DNA of 8,015 nucleotides from Steroidobacteraceae bacterium (GTDB lineage Bacteria; Pseudomonadota; Gammaproteobacteria; Steroidobacterales; Steroidobacteraceae), in the NCBI GenBank assembly GCA_013044085.1, contig JABEVI010000140.1, forward strand, positions 1 to 8,015, read 5' to 3'. The first letter of the stretch is position 1. Every line of letters starts with the position of its first letter. The notes under the pieces were generated by a model. The model saw only the letters and a program-made list of their open reading frames with translations. It made no database searches and had not been told where the DNA came from. Of the stretch, positions 6,682 to 8,015 are shown one piece after another. Position numbers and translations under genes: made by a program.

Positions 6682-7704
6682 ATGCGGCCGGCAGCGCAAC
6701 GCTGGGAACGGCTCACCGATGAGCAGTTGTTGAGCCTGCGTTTCTGCGATCTGGGATTGTCGCTGTCCGCGACCGCCTTGCGAGATCCCCTAGAGCGCCT
6801 GTACCGCGAGCTGTCGATGCGCGGAATCCGTTTTCGCCCCCATTGCTGGCTCGCCGAGGAGTGGTTCTCACCGGACGGCGTGCCTGGAATCGCGATCCCG
6901 TTCTATCTCGCGCATCCACGCCTCATCCGGATCGAGCGCCGTTTCATGCGCGAGGTCGAGGGAGGGACTCGCGAGAGCCTGATGCGCATCCTGCGCCACG
7001 AGGCCGGACACGCGATCGACACGGCCTATCGGCTGCGCCGTCGCCTCCGCTGGCGCGAAGTCTTCGGGCCGGCCTCGCAGCCCTACCCGCAAGCCTATCG
7101 GCCGCGTCCGGCCAGCCGGCGTTACGTGCAACACCTCGGCGAATGGTACGCCCAGGCGCACCCGACCGAGGACTTCGCCGAGACGTTCGCGGTGTGGCTG
7201 CAACCGCGCTCGGCGTGGCGTCGCCACTATCGCGGCTGGCCGGCCTTGCGCAAGCTCGAATTCATCGACGGCTTGATGGCCGAGATCGGCGCCGCCAAGC
7301 CCCTGGTCGCCGACCGCCGGCGCATCGAGGAACTCGCCGAGGATACCCAGACGCTGCGCGAGCACTACGAGCAGAAGTTCGCACGCTATCGCCTGCCGCG
7401 ACGTTCGGCGGCGGACGCTCTGTTGCGGCGGGTCTTCACGGTAGAGCCCCCCCGGCGGGACGCAATGGCGGCGGCGAGCCTGGTGCGCGAGCTGCGTACG
7501 CCGCTGCGCCGGCAGCTGGTCCGTTCGGGCGCCTACAGCGACTATCTCGCCGGGGAGTTGCTGCGGTTCGTGGTGGGGCGTTGCGAATCCCTCGACTTGT
7601 ACGTGCGCGGCCCGCGCCGCCGTCAACGCGAGCTGTTACAACGGCTCATCGCGCGGCTCGCCAAGTCGTACGCTGAACGGCAGCTGCCGCGCGTGGCGAT
7701 ATGA
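6682..7704 (+). CDS. Putative zinc-binding metallopeptidase (HEAGH zincin)
   Basis: A 340-residue soluble protein with a zincin active site. HEAGH (106-110) gives two zinc-binding His and the catalytic Glu107. EDFAETFAVWL (163-173) supplies a likely third ligand, Glu167 or Glu163. This matches the bacterial group usually called putative zinc-binding metallopeptidase, whose substrates I do not know. There is no signal peptide or membrane segment, so it probably acts in the cytoplasm. The C-terminal part (about 205-340) is helical and Arg-rich, without a known motif. The ATG at 6682 starts two bases after the upstream stop; a TTG at 6676 is a less likely alternative. The stop overlaps the next gene's ATG as ATGA, suggesting coupled production with the ATP-grasp ligase. 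A run of seven C at 7447-7453 lies in the coding sequence, but the frame continues normally through it. Confidence 0.83.
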   Translation: MRPAAQRWERLTDEQLLSLRFCDLGLSLSATALRDPLERLYRELSMRGIRFRPHCWLAEEWFSPDGVPGIAIPFYLAHPRLIRIERRFMREVEGGTRESLMRILRHEAGHAIDTAYRLRRRLRWREVFGPASQPYPQAYRPRPASRRYVQHLGEWYAQAHPTEDFAETFAVWLQPRSAWRRHYRGWPALRKLEFIDGLMAEIGAAKPLVADRRRIEELAEDTQTLREHYEQKFARYRLPRRSAADALLRRVFTVEPPRRDAMAAASLVRELRTPLRRQLVRSGAYSDYLAGELLRFVVGRCESLDLYVRGPRRRQRELLQRLIARLAKSYAERQLPRVAI

Positions 7705-8015
7705 AGCCCCTGCGCGTGCTGGTCCTCGTGCACTCGACCCTGGTGCCGCCGAATTCCTTGGAGGGTTCCACCGAGAAGCAGATCGAGGAATGGCGCACCG
7801 AGTATGACGTCATTTCGCACCTGCGCGCCGCCGGCCATGACGTGCGCCCGCTCGGCATCAGCGACAGCCTTTCGGAGCTGCGGGCGGCGATCGTCGACTG
7901 GCGGCCGGACATCACCTTCAATCTGCTCGAGGAATTCGACGGCATCGTCACCTATGACCAGCATGTGGTCGCGTTCCTGGAATTGATGCGCCAGCCCTAC
8001 ACGGGTTGCAACCCG
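7701..8015 (+). CDS. D-Ala-D-Ala-ligase-like ATP-grasp protein, N-terminal part
   Basis: This open frame runs off the window, so only the first 105 residues are visible. It begins MKPLRVLVLVH, a first strand like that of D-Ala-D-Ala ligases, and has DVISHLRAAGHDVRPLGI (residues 37-54), a FNLLEEFDGIVTYDQHVVAFLEL stretch (about 74-96) and ends with a PYTGCNP motif (99-105). The NLxE-then-PYxG arrangement is typical of the preATP-grasp domain of the Ddl group (COG1181). The ATP-grasp domain itself lies beyond the edge, so ligase activity is inferred from family resemblance. The ATG at 7701 overlaps the stop of the metallopeptidase gene by four bases. Given its partner, it is more likely a peptide or amino-acid ligase of an accessory pathway than the cell-wall Ddl enzyme; that last point is inference. 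Confidence 0.85.
   Translation, partial: MKPLRVLVLVHSTLVPPNSLEGSTEKQIEEWRTEYDVISHLRAAGHDVRPLGISDSLSELRAAIVDWRPDITFNLLEEFDGIVTYDQHVVAFLELMRQPYTGCNP

Overview
The window is GC-rich, densely coding DNA from a bacterial chromosome. The mix of genes points to a high-GC gammaproteobacterium: a Kch-type potassium channel close in layout to the E. coli protein, TtcA, a WHy/LEA-2 lipoprotein and an M32 carboxypeptidase. The species cannot be named from sequence alone. I see no mobile element, tRNA or rRNA gene, CRISPR array or long non-coding stretch. The longest gap is the 89 bases before the M32 gene.

Left part, minus strand (4-2298): three overlapping genes are read from about 2298 leftwards. They encode an exported protein of unknown function with four cysteines, an exported or membrane-anchored DUF192 protein, and a Kch-like potassium channel with a cytoplasmic RCK domain. 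The overlaps (14 bases, then ATGA) suggest one transcript and coupled translation.

Centre (2307-2825, plus strand): a divergently read WHy/LEA-2 lipoprotein. Its probable -10 element (2293-2298) contains the start codon of the minus-strand gene.

Right part, plus strand (2915-8015): five genes with gaps of 4, 14 and 2 bases and then a 4-base overlap. They are an M32 metallocarboxypeptidase, the tRNA C32 thiolase TtcA, a fusion of a dual-specificity-phosphatase-like domain with an ADP-ribosylglycohydrolase-like domain, a zincin-type metallopeptidase (HEAGH), and the start of a D-Ala-D-Ala-ligase-like ATP-grasp enzyme cut by the window edge. A likely extended -10 promoter precedes the M32 gene.

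The most unusual element is the fusion protein at 5237-6679. Both halves are recognisable by fold motifs, yet the phosphatase nucleophile Cys and general-acid loop, and most ADP-ribosylhydrolase active-site residues, are replaced. It looks like a double pseudoenzyme. It sits directly upstream of a translationally coupled metallopeptidase/ATP-grasp ligase pair, which may form or trim an unidentified peptide. This is the part of the window most likely to hold undescribed biology.
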